Assembly: GCF_003344965.1 (NCBI RefSeq)
Contig: NZ_CP031194.1
Location: 3,162,001 to 3,226,000 of the forward strand
Reading direction: 5' to 3'
Length of the DNA stretch: 64,000 nucleotides
From: Streptomyces paludis
GTDB lineage: Bacteria > Actinomycetota > Actinomycetes > Streptomycetales > Streptomycetaceae
In this document: positions 54,221 through 61,940 of the stretch, piece after piece
Position numbering within the stretch: the stretch's first letter is position 1
Layout: each line of letters starts with the position of its first letter
Notes under the pieces: generated by a model
What the model saw: the letters and a program-made list of their open reading frames with translations, nothing else
Database searches by the model: none
Told to the model about the DNA's origin: nothing
Program-made: the position numbers and the translations under genes

Positions 54221-54280
54221 GTCTCCTCGGCCGTCTCCTCGGCCGTCTCCTCGGCCGTCTCCTCGGCCGTCTCCTCGGCC
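54221..54280. repeat. Five-copy 12-bp tandem repeat
   Basis: GTCTCCTCGGCC is repeated five times without error from 54221 to 54280. It lies 28 bp upstream of the membrane-protein start, in its promoter or leader region, and 126 bp from the divergent glycosyltransferase start. Perfect copies suggest recent expansion. The unit is a multiple of three and would encode Ala-Glu-Glu-Thr repeats on the minus strand, but that frame is not part of a gene. Confidence 0.95.
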
Positions 54281-54405
54281 GTCAGCAGGCTACCCGCCGC
54301 AAGCCTTCCGCGACATGGCGTGACGCCGCCTTGACGCATGGCGGCTCGTACTTGATTGCGATGCTTGAATGGACCGTCGTTCCTGGTCCGGCAAGGAGAT
54401 GCACT

Positions 54406-55179
54406 GTGCCCCTGGTATCTGTCGTGATGCCCGTGTACAACTCGGCGGCCACCCTCGGCGCGGCCGTTCGGTCGGTGCTCACACAGACCCACGGTGACCT
54501 GGAGCTGCTGGTCACCGACGATCAGTCCACCGACGGCTCCATGGACCTGCTCCGCGAGTTCGCCGAGCAGGACAAGCGCGTCCTGCCGGAGACCGCACCC
54601 GAACAGGGCGGCGCGGGGCGGGCCCGTAATCTCGCGATGGAGCGGGCCCGCGGGGACTACATCGCCTTTCTCGACAGCGACGACATGTGGCTTCCGGAGA
54701 AGACCGAGAAGCAGCTCGCCTTCGCGGCGGAGGGCACCGCGCCGCTGACGTTCACCTCGTACTTCAAGATGGACGCCGACTACGACGGCGAAAGCACCGA
54801 CTGGGTCCCGAACGGGCGGGTGATCCGTGCGCGGGCGCATGTGGACTACCGCGCGATGCTGGTCCAGGACCACATCGGCGCGCTCACCGCCATGTACGAC
54901 CGCAAGGTCCTGGGTACGAGGCTGATGCCGGAGATGCGCAAGCGCCAGGACTACGCGCTCTGGCTGTCGATCATGCGGGACGGCGCCGACGCCCGGGGCC
55001 TGGCCGAGCCGCTCGCGGTGTACCGGGCCCATCAGGCGGGATCCCTGTCCTCCAACAAGCTGTCGCTCGTGCAGTACAACTGGGCCCTGTACCGCGAGCA
55101 CGAGCATCTGTCGGTCCCGCGCGCGACACGGGCGCTGGCCGGCGCGGTGTGGCAGTCGGTGCGCAACTCGCGCGTCTAG
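54406..55179 (+). CDS. Family 2 glycosyltransferase
   Basis: 257 residues from the GTG at 54406, behind AAGGAG. GT-A fold motifs: VSVVMPVYNSAATLG, TDDQSTDGS, GGAGRARNLAMERARGDYIA and the metal-binding DSDD in FLDSDDMWLP; QDYALWL near the end corresponds to the acceptor-site E/Q-D motif. It transfers a sugar from a nucleotide-sugar donor to an unknown acceptor. No other sugar genes are near. Confidence 0.88.
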   Translation: MPLVSVVMPVYNSAATLGAAVRSVLTQTHGDLELLVTDDQSTDGSMDLLREFAEQDKRVLPETAPEQGGAGRARNLAMERARGDYIAFLDSDDMWLPEKTEKQLAFAAEGTAPLTFTSYFKMDADYDGESTDWVPNGRVIRARAHVDYRAMLVQDHIGALTAMYDRKVLGTRLMPEMRKRQDYALWLSIMRDGADARGLAEPLAVYRAHQAGSLSSNKLSLVQYNWALYREHEHLSVPRATRALAGAVWQSVRNSRV

Positions 55180-55283
55180 CGCCGTAATCGGGACGGTCCA
55201 CCGTGATCGGACGGCGTACGCGGCGTACGACGGAGCGCGGCTCGCGGGACGAGCGCACGCGCAACGGCTGGTATTACTGGGTC

Positions 55284-55661
55284 ATGCAGGAAGAGACGGC
55301 ACGCTCCGCGATCGACACGTTCATCTCCGCGTTCAACGCCTCGGACGACAGCTATGTGACTGCCCTGCTCTCCCAGGCCCTGACCTCGGACGTGGTCTTC
55401 TGGGGGCCGTTGGGCCGCAGCGAGGGAATCGCGGCGGTCGAGCGGTTCGTACTGGACATCCGGCGCCACCCGGCGGGGACCGGCACGATGGTGCGCTGCT
55501 CAGGGGTGGACATGCCTGACGAGTGGGCCCGCTACCAGTGGGTCTTCACCACACCGGACGGAGGCCCCCGCCTGGCGGGAACGGACGTCGTCCATCTGCG
55601 GCGGAGCCTCATCGACCAGGTGATCGTCTTCGCGGGGGAGATCAAACCGTCCACCTCCTGA
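55284..55661 (+). CDS. SnoaL-like (NTF2-fold) protein
   Basis: 125 residues from the ATG at 55284 (MQEETARSAIDTFISAFNAS). The A-I-D-T-F-x-x-A-F-N-A-S opening, then VVFWGPLGRSEGIAAVERFV and YQWVFTTPDGGPRLAGTDVV, fits the SnoaL/NTF2 fold used by small ligand-binding proteins and isomerases. Function not deducible. It follows the glycosyltransferase by about 100 bp. Confidence 0.7.
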   Translation: MQEETARSAIDTFISAFNASDDSYVTALLSQALTSDVVFWGPLGRSEGIAAVERFVLDIRRHPAGTGTMVRCSGVDMPDEWARYQWVFTTPDGGPRLAGTDVVHLRRSLIDQVIVFAGEIKPSTS

Positions 55662-55726
55662 GCCGCCCTTCTGCCGCTAGGAACAACGTGGCGAGCGCGC
55701 GTGCTGGGCGGCGAGGCGCGCTCCGC

Positions 55727-56344
55727 TCAGGCGGCCCAGTTGCGGGGCGTGTGGACGAGGGTGGCCCAGGTCCACGTACCGGCCCTTGAGCCTTGCGCCT
55801 GTGCCTGCGCCTGTGCCTGCGCGGCGCTGAATCCCCAGGTGCCTCGGTACGCCGACACCAGGTCGGGGGTGTGCGCGAGGGCGGCGCGGCGGCGCTCGTC
55901 GCAGGCGGCGGCGAGGCGGGGTTGCGGGTGCGGCGGGTGGGGGTCGTGGACGGTGACGCGCAGCGTGCCGGCGCGGTAGCGGAGGCCGAGGTGGATGTCC
56001 TGGCCGTCCTCGGAGAACTGACAGGCACAGGCGACCAGTTCGCGCACCAGTACAAGCGCGGGATCGATCAGCCGGTCCACGTCGTGCACGTCGAGAACCA
56101 GCTCCGCGACCTCCCGCGCGACGATCGGCCCGGCCATCCCGGCGGGCAGGGTGAGGTGGTACGTGAGGTTCCCGGGCGCCGGGTCCGCGAGGCCGGGAAG
56201 CCCCGGAAGCCCCGGCGCGTAGGGCGGGCACGGCGCGAAGACCGGGGCGGTCGGGGGCGCCGGCGGGGTGGGGCCGCCGGGGGTGGGGCCCTCCTGAGGC
56301 AGGTCGTTTGTCGCCGATACGGGTGTGGTTCCGCTTTCAGGCAT
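55727..56344 (-). CDS. ATP-binding (HATPase_c_2, RsbW-like) regulatory protein
   Basis: 205 residues, GGAG before the ATG. Pro/Gly-rich first 55 residues, then LTYHLTLPAGMAGPIVAREV and LVRELVACACQFSEDGQDIH, a degenerate GHKL N-box; the final GTWGFSAAQA...TWTWATL matches the family. An Ala-Gln repeat (AQAQAQAQAQ) lies near the end. This protein type stands divergent to WhiJ-like regulators in many Streptomyces loci, as here. It may act as an anti-sigma-like switch. Confidence 0.75.
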   Translation of the reverse strand: MPESGTTPVSATNDLPQEGPTPGGPTPPAPPTAPVFAPCPPYAPGLPGLPGLADPAPGNLTYHLTLPAGMAGPIVAREVAELVLDVHDVDRLIDPALVLVRELVACACQFSEDGQDIHLGLRYRAGTLRVTVHDPHPPHPQPRLAAACDERRRAALAHTPDLVSAYRGTWGFSAAQAQAQAQAQGSRAGTWTWATLVHTPRNWAA

Positions 56345-56466
56345 GACAACTCCGCTCGCTGATGCGTTGGTTGTTGTGTGGTGCGTGTGCGTGTGCGACG
56401 CAGGCTCGCGCGATGCGCGTCCGCCTCGCTTTGCGTGAGCGCCGCATCACTGAAGGTAGGGCACGT

Positions 56467-56506
56467 GGGGCGCCAAATGCCACCCCTCGCTGTAATTTGG
56501 TGCCCC
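56467..56506. promoter_or_regulatory. Inverted repeat operator between the ATP-binding and WhiJ-type genes
   Basis: GGGGCGCCAAAT (56467-56478) and ATTTGGTGCCCC (56495-56506) are complementary with one mismatch, 16 bp apart. A TATAGGGT -10-like sequence at about 56515 lies just to the right. The position suits autoregulation by the adjacent XRE protein. Confidence 0.6.
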
Positions 56507-56563
56507 ATTAGACCTATAGGGTGACGCTCGGCACACTGATGCCGACCGAGAGGAAGGATCTCC

Positions 56564-57415
56564 ATGGCCGCACGGACAGCACCAACTCAGCGTCAGAAGA
56601 GGCTTGGCGCAGAGGTCCGCAAGTTGCGCACCGGCGCGGGCATGTCGATCGAGTTCGCCGCCGGACTGCTCGGCGTCGATCGCAGCAAGATCTCGCACAT
56701 CGAGTCGGGTATCAGACACATCAGCACCGACCGGCTCCGGACCCTGGCGACGAACTGCGAGTGCACGGACGAGGAGTACGTAGCCGCGCTGCTCGAACTC
56801 TCCGCATTGCCGCGGCGGAACTGGTGGGACGAGTACCGAGGACGGCTGTCGCCGGGAATGCTGGACATCGCGGAACTGGAGTGGCATGCGGTACGCGTAC
56901 AGAACATGCAGTCCATCCATGTGCCCGGTCTGCTCCAGACCGAGGATTACGCCCGCAGCATCATGATGGCCGCACTCCCCGCGCTCTCACGCCTCGAAGT
57001 CGAACTTCGCGTCGCCCACCGCATGGAACGGCAACAGGTGCTGAGCCGGGAACAGCCGGTCCAGTTCGTGGGTTACATCCACGAAGCTGCGCTACGCATG
57101 CGCTTCGGCGGTGACGAAGTAACCCGAAGTCAACTGAACTCGCTGATCACAGCGTCGGAGAAGGACAACGTGACTATCCGCGTGGTGCCGGTCGCACTCG
57201 GCAGCTTCCCCGGCGCGGGGCAGTCCCTGCTCTACGCCGAGGCAACCGTGCCGCAACTCGACACCGCGCAGATGGATTCGGCACACGGACCGGACTTCCT
57301 GCACACCGAGCCACATCTCACCAAGTACCGAGCCCACTTGGGGTGGATGGACAAGGAGTGCTTGTCAGTAGGCGCGTCGCGCGACTTCATCCACACCCTT
57401 GTCCGGGAGCTATGA
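56564..57415 (+). CDS. WhiJ-type XRE regulator (HTH + DUF5753)
   Basis: 283 residues behind AGGAAGGAT. HTH near residues 12-60: LGAEVRKLRTGAGMSIEFAA, LLGVDRSKISHIESG. The rest is DUF5753: VRVQNMQSIHVPGLLQTEDY and ITASEKDNVTIRVVPVALG. In S. coelicolor WhiJ and paralogues work with a DUF397 protein and an ATP-binding protein to control differentiation; all three parts are present here. Confidence 0.9.
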   Translation: MAARTAPTQRQKRLGAEVRKLRTGAGMSIEFAAGLLGVDRSKISHIESGIRHISTDRLRTLATNCECTDEEYVAALLELSALPRRNWWDEYRGRLSPGMLDIAELEWHAVRVQNMQSIHVPGLLQTEDYARSIMMAALPALSRLEVELRVAHRMERQQVLSREQPVQFVGYIHEAALRMRFGGDEVTRSQLNSLITASEKDNVTIRVVPVALGSFPGAGQSLLYAEATVPQLDTAQMDSAHGPDFLHTEPHLTKYRAHLGWMDKECLSVGASRDFIHTLVREL

Positions 57416-57425
57416 GGAGAACGCC

Positions 57426-57617
57426 ATGACTGAGATCACCTGGGAAGAACCGTTCTGCGCCGAGGGCAACAGCTGCTTCCGTATAGGCACAGACGCCGAT
57501 GGCAACGCCTTTATCGCCATCGCGGGCCAGGAGGACACCTACCTCACCGACACCCGCGAGGCCCTCAGCACCCTCATCCGCGACATCAAGGCCGGCAAAG
57601 CCGACCATCTGTTGTAG
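57426..57617 (+). CDS. DUF397-like small partner protein
   Basis: 63 residues with GGAGA before the ATG, 10 bp after the XRE stop. MTEITWEEPFCAEGNSCFRI, then a region ending in LSTLIRDIKAGKADHLL. Short length, the C-x-x-G-N-S-C opening and final 'sTLIrDIKaGk' helix agree with the DUF397 proteins that bind WhiJ-type regulators. Confidence 0.75.
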   Translation: MTEITWEEPFCAEGNSCFRIGTDADGNAFIAIAGQEDTYLTDTREALSTLIRDIKAGKADHLL

Positions 57618-57919
57618 CCGTTCAACAAAGGCGTCCGGGGGGTACGGAACAACTCACCCCACCCGGGCGCCATCACAAGCGCCCGGCGGCAGGCCCGCGA
57701 GGTCAGAGAGCCGCCGCACGGACGAGCATCGTACCCACGGACTTGCCCTCCGGCGGGTCGATCACGGCCACGCGGCACCGAAGATCGAGAGCACGACATC
57801 GAATACCTCGTCGTTCCGGATAGGGCGTGCCCATCGCGGCGACGTTCAGGGCGTCTCTCAAACCTCAGCCAGGACGAGCTTCACGCGGCCTGTCAGTGGG
57901 GTGTGCTAGGCATGGCGGC
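57618..57919. other. Intergenic region with possible gene remnant
   Basis: 302 bp. The minus strand carries a stretch reading ARPIRNDEVFDVVLSIFGAA to a stop at about 57776 without any start codon, so it may be the end of a lost gene. No hairpin or promoter stands out. Confidence 0.35.
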
Positions 57920-58303
57920 ATGTACCCCCCACCTCTCCCACCCCTGCTGCCCCAGGTGGACCTCACGGACTTCCAGTGGCAACTGCTCTCGTACGTGGCG
58001 TCCGCCTCCGTGCCCGTACCCGACCCCGACCGCGGGGGAAGCGCCGCGGATGCCGTGGCCGGGGTCGGGCTCGATCCCGAGCAGGTGCGCGCCGATCTCC
58101 CGACCCTGGTCTGGCTGAAGCTCGTTGCCAGGAAGGAGGGGACGCTGATGGTCACCGATCTGGGCGCGGCCGTCGCGTTCCGGGCTCTGTACGAGTCGGC
58201 GGAGGAACGCCTCGGTGAGATCGCGCGGCTCGCGGCGGCGCATGAGGAGGAGGCTCCCCGGCTGGCGCGCGGCGTTCGCCGGCTGGCTCAGGGAGCCTTA
58301 TGA
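57920..58303 (+). CDS. Small winged-helix-like hypothetical protein
   Basis: 127 residues from the ATG at 57920. After a Pro-rich start: DLTDFQWQLLSYVASASVPV, then LDPEQVRADLPTLVWLKLVA, RKEGTLMVTDLGAAVAFRAL, which has the helix-helix-wing pattern of winged-helix proteins. The C-terminal helix is charged. It ends 3 bp before the convergent restriction-modification gene, so it may be linked to it. No family recognised. Confidence 0.6.
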   Translation: MYPPPLPPLLPQVDLTDFQWQLLSYVASASVPVPDPDRGGSAADAVAGVGLDPEQVRADLPTLVWLKLVARKEGTLMVTDLGAAVAFRALYESAEERLGEIARLAAAHEEEAPRLARGVRRLAQGAL

Positions 58304-58306
58304 GCC

Positions 58307-61300
58307 TCAGGTGACGTCCTCCTCCGCGAAGAGGGCGCCATCGGGACGCTGCCGCGGCTTGCGGCTCGCGGCGGTGACCGGCAGCACTCCGGCGGCGGTC
58401 AGGTCGGCGTGGGTGAGCACGGGGGCGGCGAGTACCGCGGTCAACAGGTCGTTCTGGGGCGGGGCCAGGTCGGTGAGACGGCGGAGCACCGAGAGCAGTT
58501 CGATCAGCTCCCTCGTCCATTCTCCCGGCCAGGACTCGACGTGGATCTTGTCAAGCGGACTGGTCTTCTTGCTGCTGGGGTGCGCCTTGCGGTAGCCGAA
58601 CCACTTGTTGACGATCCGCATGCCGCCGACGTCGTACTCCCATACGGCTTCGGGCACGGGCGCGAATGTTCCCTCGCCGACGTACAGCGTCTGTGCCGTC
58701 GAGTTGTACCGCAGCGCGTCCGGGACAGCCGTACCGATGGGGGTGAGATAGCGGACCTGCCGCTCGTCCCCCACCGGAAAATCGACGCGGGCGGCGGGCC
58801 GTCCGGCGTCCTGGTCGGCGCACCGCTCCCCGTAGGTCGAGGCCCACAGCACCTCGCGGCCGAGGGCGACCGCCCGGTCCCACAGCGCCGGATCGCGAGT
58901 CAGGGGCAGGCGTACGCCCGGCGTGAGCAGCTCCTCGGCGAAGCGCTCGGTGAAGGCGCTGTGTCCCGCGACGGCGACGGTGTACGCGGCCAGTTCGGGC
59001 GCGGTGACGCGTTCCGCGCCCAACGCGCGGGCCAGCTGGGACAGCAGCCCGGCGGGGGTGTTGGGGGAGCCGTCGGGGTGCAGTACGGGCATGATCCGGC
59101 CGCCACGCCCGTTGAAGTGGTCGGTTTCGGGAAGGAGATGGGTCGCCACCACGGCGGGCCCCGAGCAGATCGCGTGTGACGACTGCTGGTTGAGGAAGAG
59201 CTGCCCGTCCTGTGCCGACCTCCACAGGTCGGCGCGCGGTCGATCGAGCACCCGGTTGTCCGCGACCAGCCACTGGCGGTCGAAGCTGCGCAGCGCCGTA
59301 CGGACGAGTTCGGGGCGCACGGAGGTCTCATGGCCGATCGGGCGCGCATGGGCCTTCCGGCCCGGTAGCGGTTCCTTCCTGCTGTCGAGTGTGCGGCCGT
59401 CGGTCTCCTTGAACAGGACTCCCTTGCGCTCCGGGTCGCTCTCCCGTACCAGCGTCGTCCAGCGCCTCCGGAGCGTCTCGTCGGAGGGCGAAGTGACCCA
59501 GGCACGGTTCGACGTCATGCCAAGACTGCTCCAGGGGAAAAGCTCGTCCAGCGCCGGGAAGTCCTCCCAGCCGGACTCGGTCAGCGGGGTGAACGGGCGC
59601 GCCTCCTGGGTGTGGGTCTCCCGCCAGCCCCCGTCGTCCAGTCCGATATCACGCAACTGCCGGAACTTCTCGGCGCGTTTGCCGGCGACCGAACGGTAGT
59701 GGACGCGTGCGTGGTGTCCCTCCGTCCGGACCACGCCCGCCCTGCGGACGAAGACGCAGATAGCGAGCGGCTGGGCGACGCCGGGGAAGATACGGGTGGC
59801 GACCTCCGACCGCTGTCCCTCGGGCGAGAGGTTGATGATCCAGCCCTCGTCGCACGTACGCCGCAGATACGCGCGCATGCCCCGGCCGCCCGGGCCGGTG
59901 GCCCACCCGGAGGGGGTGATGAGGCAGACCACACCGTGCCGGCCGTCCTCGTGGGCGTCGAAGACCTTCCAGGTGGTCCAGCGCCAGAAATACACGTACA
60001 TGTTCTTGAGGAAGTGCTCGTACCGCCCGTTGCCCGGATACCGGAAGGCATGAAGCAGGGGAATGTCCGGGCCACCACTGCCCTTCTCCACCCAGCCGCC
60101 GCGGTTCTCCGCCTTGTGGTCGTAGGGAGGATTCGTGATGGCGGCTGTGACCTCGATGTTCGCCTTCAGTCTGTTGGCGCGCCGCCGGGAGTCGGACAGC
60201 GGACCGGAGGTGGACGGGAGGTACTCGTCCTCCACGAAGGGGTTGTCGAGGGTGTCGGTGACGAAGAGGTTGAGACCGTTGTCGGGCAAGGGCGAGTCGT
60301 AGCGCTTGAGGAGTTCCGACGTCCGTAACTCGGCGACCGCGTAAGGGCCCATCTGCAATTCGAAGCCGGAGAGGCGCGAGGCGAGCCGGGAGATGGCGTC
60401 CGGCGCCATGGCCGGTCCGTAACGCTCCTCGGCCTGTGCCGCCACCCGCTCGATGATCGTGTGGAGAAAGGTCCCGGTGCCCATGGCGGGATCCACGATC
60501 CGTACCTCATCCGAGCCGAAGCCGTCGGGCCGGCCCAGTCGGGTGCGGAGCACGTCCTCGGTGAGGCGGACCATCTCCTCCACGATCTCGTGCGGGGTGT
60601 AGTACGAGCCGCTGCTCTGCCTCAACTCGGAGTCGTACACGGTCAGGAAGTGCTCGTAGAGGTGGAGGTAGGCGTCGCGGTTCCCCGCTCGGATCGCCTC
60701 CCAGTCCACCTGGGCGATCGTGCCGCGGAGGAGTTCGAGCGTGACGGTGAAGCGTTCGTTGACATGGCCGGTGAGCAGTTGCAGCGCCCGGCCCATCAGC
60801 GCGTGATCGGCGTCCAGGCGGCGGCCGACCTCGTGGAGGCCCGTGTCCTCGGTCAACAGCCCGTCGGAGCGGGCCAGCAGCAGCGCGAAGGTGACCGCCT
60901 GCGCGTAGCCGTCCGCGAACGTGGCGTTGTCGGCGGACGGGAAGAGCAGCTTGCGCCAGTCGTTCTTCAGTCCGGTGAACGGCCTGGCGCGGATGTCGTC
61001 GTCCGGAGCGGCCGAGCCGGCTTCGGCGGCCAGCTGTTCCAGGACGGCGGAGCGCAGGAGGCGGCAGAGCGGTGCGACATGCTGGACAAGACGGGGTACC
61101 CGGGTGATGGGCTCGGGCTTCCACAGGAGAAACGTCTTCAACAGGGCGTCGAACGATGCCGGGTCCGCGGGGGCGAGCTTGGTCCCGGCGCTCTTCAGCG
61201 TCCCGGTGAACCGGACGGTCTCGCCCAGCTGACGGCCGTCCCGGAAGATCCGCCACTCCGTACCGTTGGAGTAGAGCAGATTGGGCAGATTCCGCAGCTT

Positions 61301-61618
61301 TTCCCACTGCTCCCGGTTGGCCTTGCCGAACGTATCCGGATCGACGGGGAGACCGGGTCTCTTCAGTTCGATGTAACCGGTCAGGTCGCCGCCGACACGG
61401 ACCGCGTAGTCGGGCCGCACCCCGAGTCCGGGGATACGGAACTCGTCGTGCCACATGACATCGGGCCGCTGGTGGTGCTCACCCACCGCCTGGAGCAACA
61501 CTTCGAGGGGACCGCGGATGGACGCTTCGTCGCCACCGCCCCCGGACAGTTTGAGTTTGGACATACGCCCGAACTCCGCCACGGCGTCGAGCAGCCAGCC
61601 GTACATCCCCCCTGGCAT
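58307..61618 (-). CDS. Type ISP restriction-modification enzyme (nuclease + methyltransferase in one chain)
   Basis: 1103 residues. N-terminal PD-(D/E)xK-like nuclease: VRPDYAVRVGGDLTGYIELK gives D and E-L-K. Middle: N6-adenine methyltransferase with motif I at Asp376 (DPAMGTGTFLHTI) and motif IV NPPY at residue 496. C-terminal ~400 residues should be the type ISP target-recognition part (SSLGMTSNRAWVTSPSDETL, RVDFPVGDERQVRYLTPIG). No helicase motifs are visible between nuclease and methylase, so a simpler type IIG-like action is possible. It modifies host DNA and cuts unmodified DNA. Start could also be ATG at 61606 or 61564. Confidence 0.85.
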   Translation of the reverse strand: MPGGMYGWLLDAVAEFGRMSKLKLSGGGGDEASIRGPLEVLLQAVGEHHQRPDVMWHDEFRIPGLGVRPDYAVRVGGDLTGYIELKRPGLPVDPDTFGKANREQWEKLRNLPNLLYSNGTEWRIFRDGRQLGETVRFTGTLKSAGTKLAPADPASFDALLKTFLLWKPEPITRVPRLVQHVAPLCRLLRSAVLEQLAAEAGSAAPDDDIRARPFTGLKNDWRKLLFPSADNATFADGYAQAVTFALLLARSDGLLTEDTGLHEVGRRLDADHALMGRALQLLTGHVNERFTVTLELLRGTIAQVDWEAIRAGNRDAYLHLYEHFLTVYDSELRQSSGSYYTPHEIVEEMVRLTEDVLRTRLGRPDGFGSDEVRIVDPAMGTGTFLHTIIERVAAQAEERYGPAMAPDAISRLASRLSGFELQMGPYAVAELRTSELLKRYDSPLPDNGLNLFVTDTLDNPFVEDEYLPSTSGPLSDSRRRANRLKANIEVTAAITNPPYDHKAENRGGWVEKGSGGPDIPLLHAFRYPGNGRYEHFLKNMYVYFWRWTTWKVFDAHEDGRHGVVCLITPSGWATGPGGRGMRAYLRRTCDEGWIINLSPEGQRSEVATRIFPGVAQPLAICVFVRRAGVVRTEGHHARVHYRSVAGKRAEKFRQLRDIGLDDGGWRETHTQEARPFTPLTESGWEDFPALDELFPWSSLGMTSNRAWVTSPSDETLRRRWTTLVRESDPERKGVLFKETDGRTLDSRKEPLPGRKAHARPIGHETSVRPELVRTALRSFDRQWLVADNRVLDRPRADLWRSAQDGQLFLNQQSSHAICSGPAVVATHLLPETDHFNGRGGRIMPVLHPDGSPNTPAGLLSQLARALGAERVTAPELAAYTVAVAGHSAFTERFAEELLTPGVRLPLTRDPALWDRAVALGREVLWASTYGERCADQDAGRPAARVDFPVGDERQVRYLTPIGTAVPDALRYNSTAQTLYVGEGTFAPVPEAVWEYDVGGMRIVNKWFGYRKAHPSSKKTSPLDKIHVESWPGEWTRELIELLSVLRRLTDLAPPQNDLLTAVLAAPVLTHADLTAAGVLPVTAASRKPRQRPDGALFAEEDVT

Positions 61619-61940
61619 CTACCCCCCACAGATCGGTTCGTACGGATCGTGCCGGATCCCCGAACTTAACTGCACAGCGTCAACAAGGAAAGACACAGTG
61701 CTACCGGGCCGCCAGTAGGGTATGGGCGGCCCGGGGTGGCCCGCCCGGTATGGAGCGGACCGCCCCCTACCGCCCCCTATGCAGGTGACCACCGCCGCGG
61801 AGCCTCGCGGTCATTCCTCGCATGGGCGGCCATGGGGCAGGGGAGGCTGGATACGATGCTCGGTGGCGCGATGCGTTGGCACGGTGGTTTGACGCGGGGC
61901 GCCGGCCGATTACCGGGGAAGACGAAAGGGAAGCGCGCAG
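61619..61940. promoter_or_regulatory. Divergent region upstream of htpG with inverted repeat
   Basis: 322 bp. CCGGGCCGCC (61704-61713) pairs with GGCGGCCCGG (61725-61734); TAGGGTAT lies inside the loop, so a promoter-like -10 sits in a palindrome, a layout suited to repression. Two ACCGCCCCCTA boxes follow at 61760-61780. AAGGGAAG precedes the htpG start. I saw no HAIR or CIRCE heat-shock element. Confidence 0.45.

Noticed and set aside
54130..55107. Open frame with Ala-Glu-Glu-Thr repeats opposite the glycosyltransferase
   Set aside because: It lies antisense to a clear GT2 gene and the repeats come from the 12-bp microsatellite; no homology-like features.
57618..57799. Possible phage tail-sheath-like fragment on the minus strand (reads VAVIDPPEGKSVG)
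   Set aside because: Too short, no start and no neighbouring phage or eCIS structural genes; a different frame over the same DNA looks equally gene-like.
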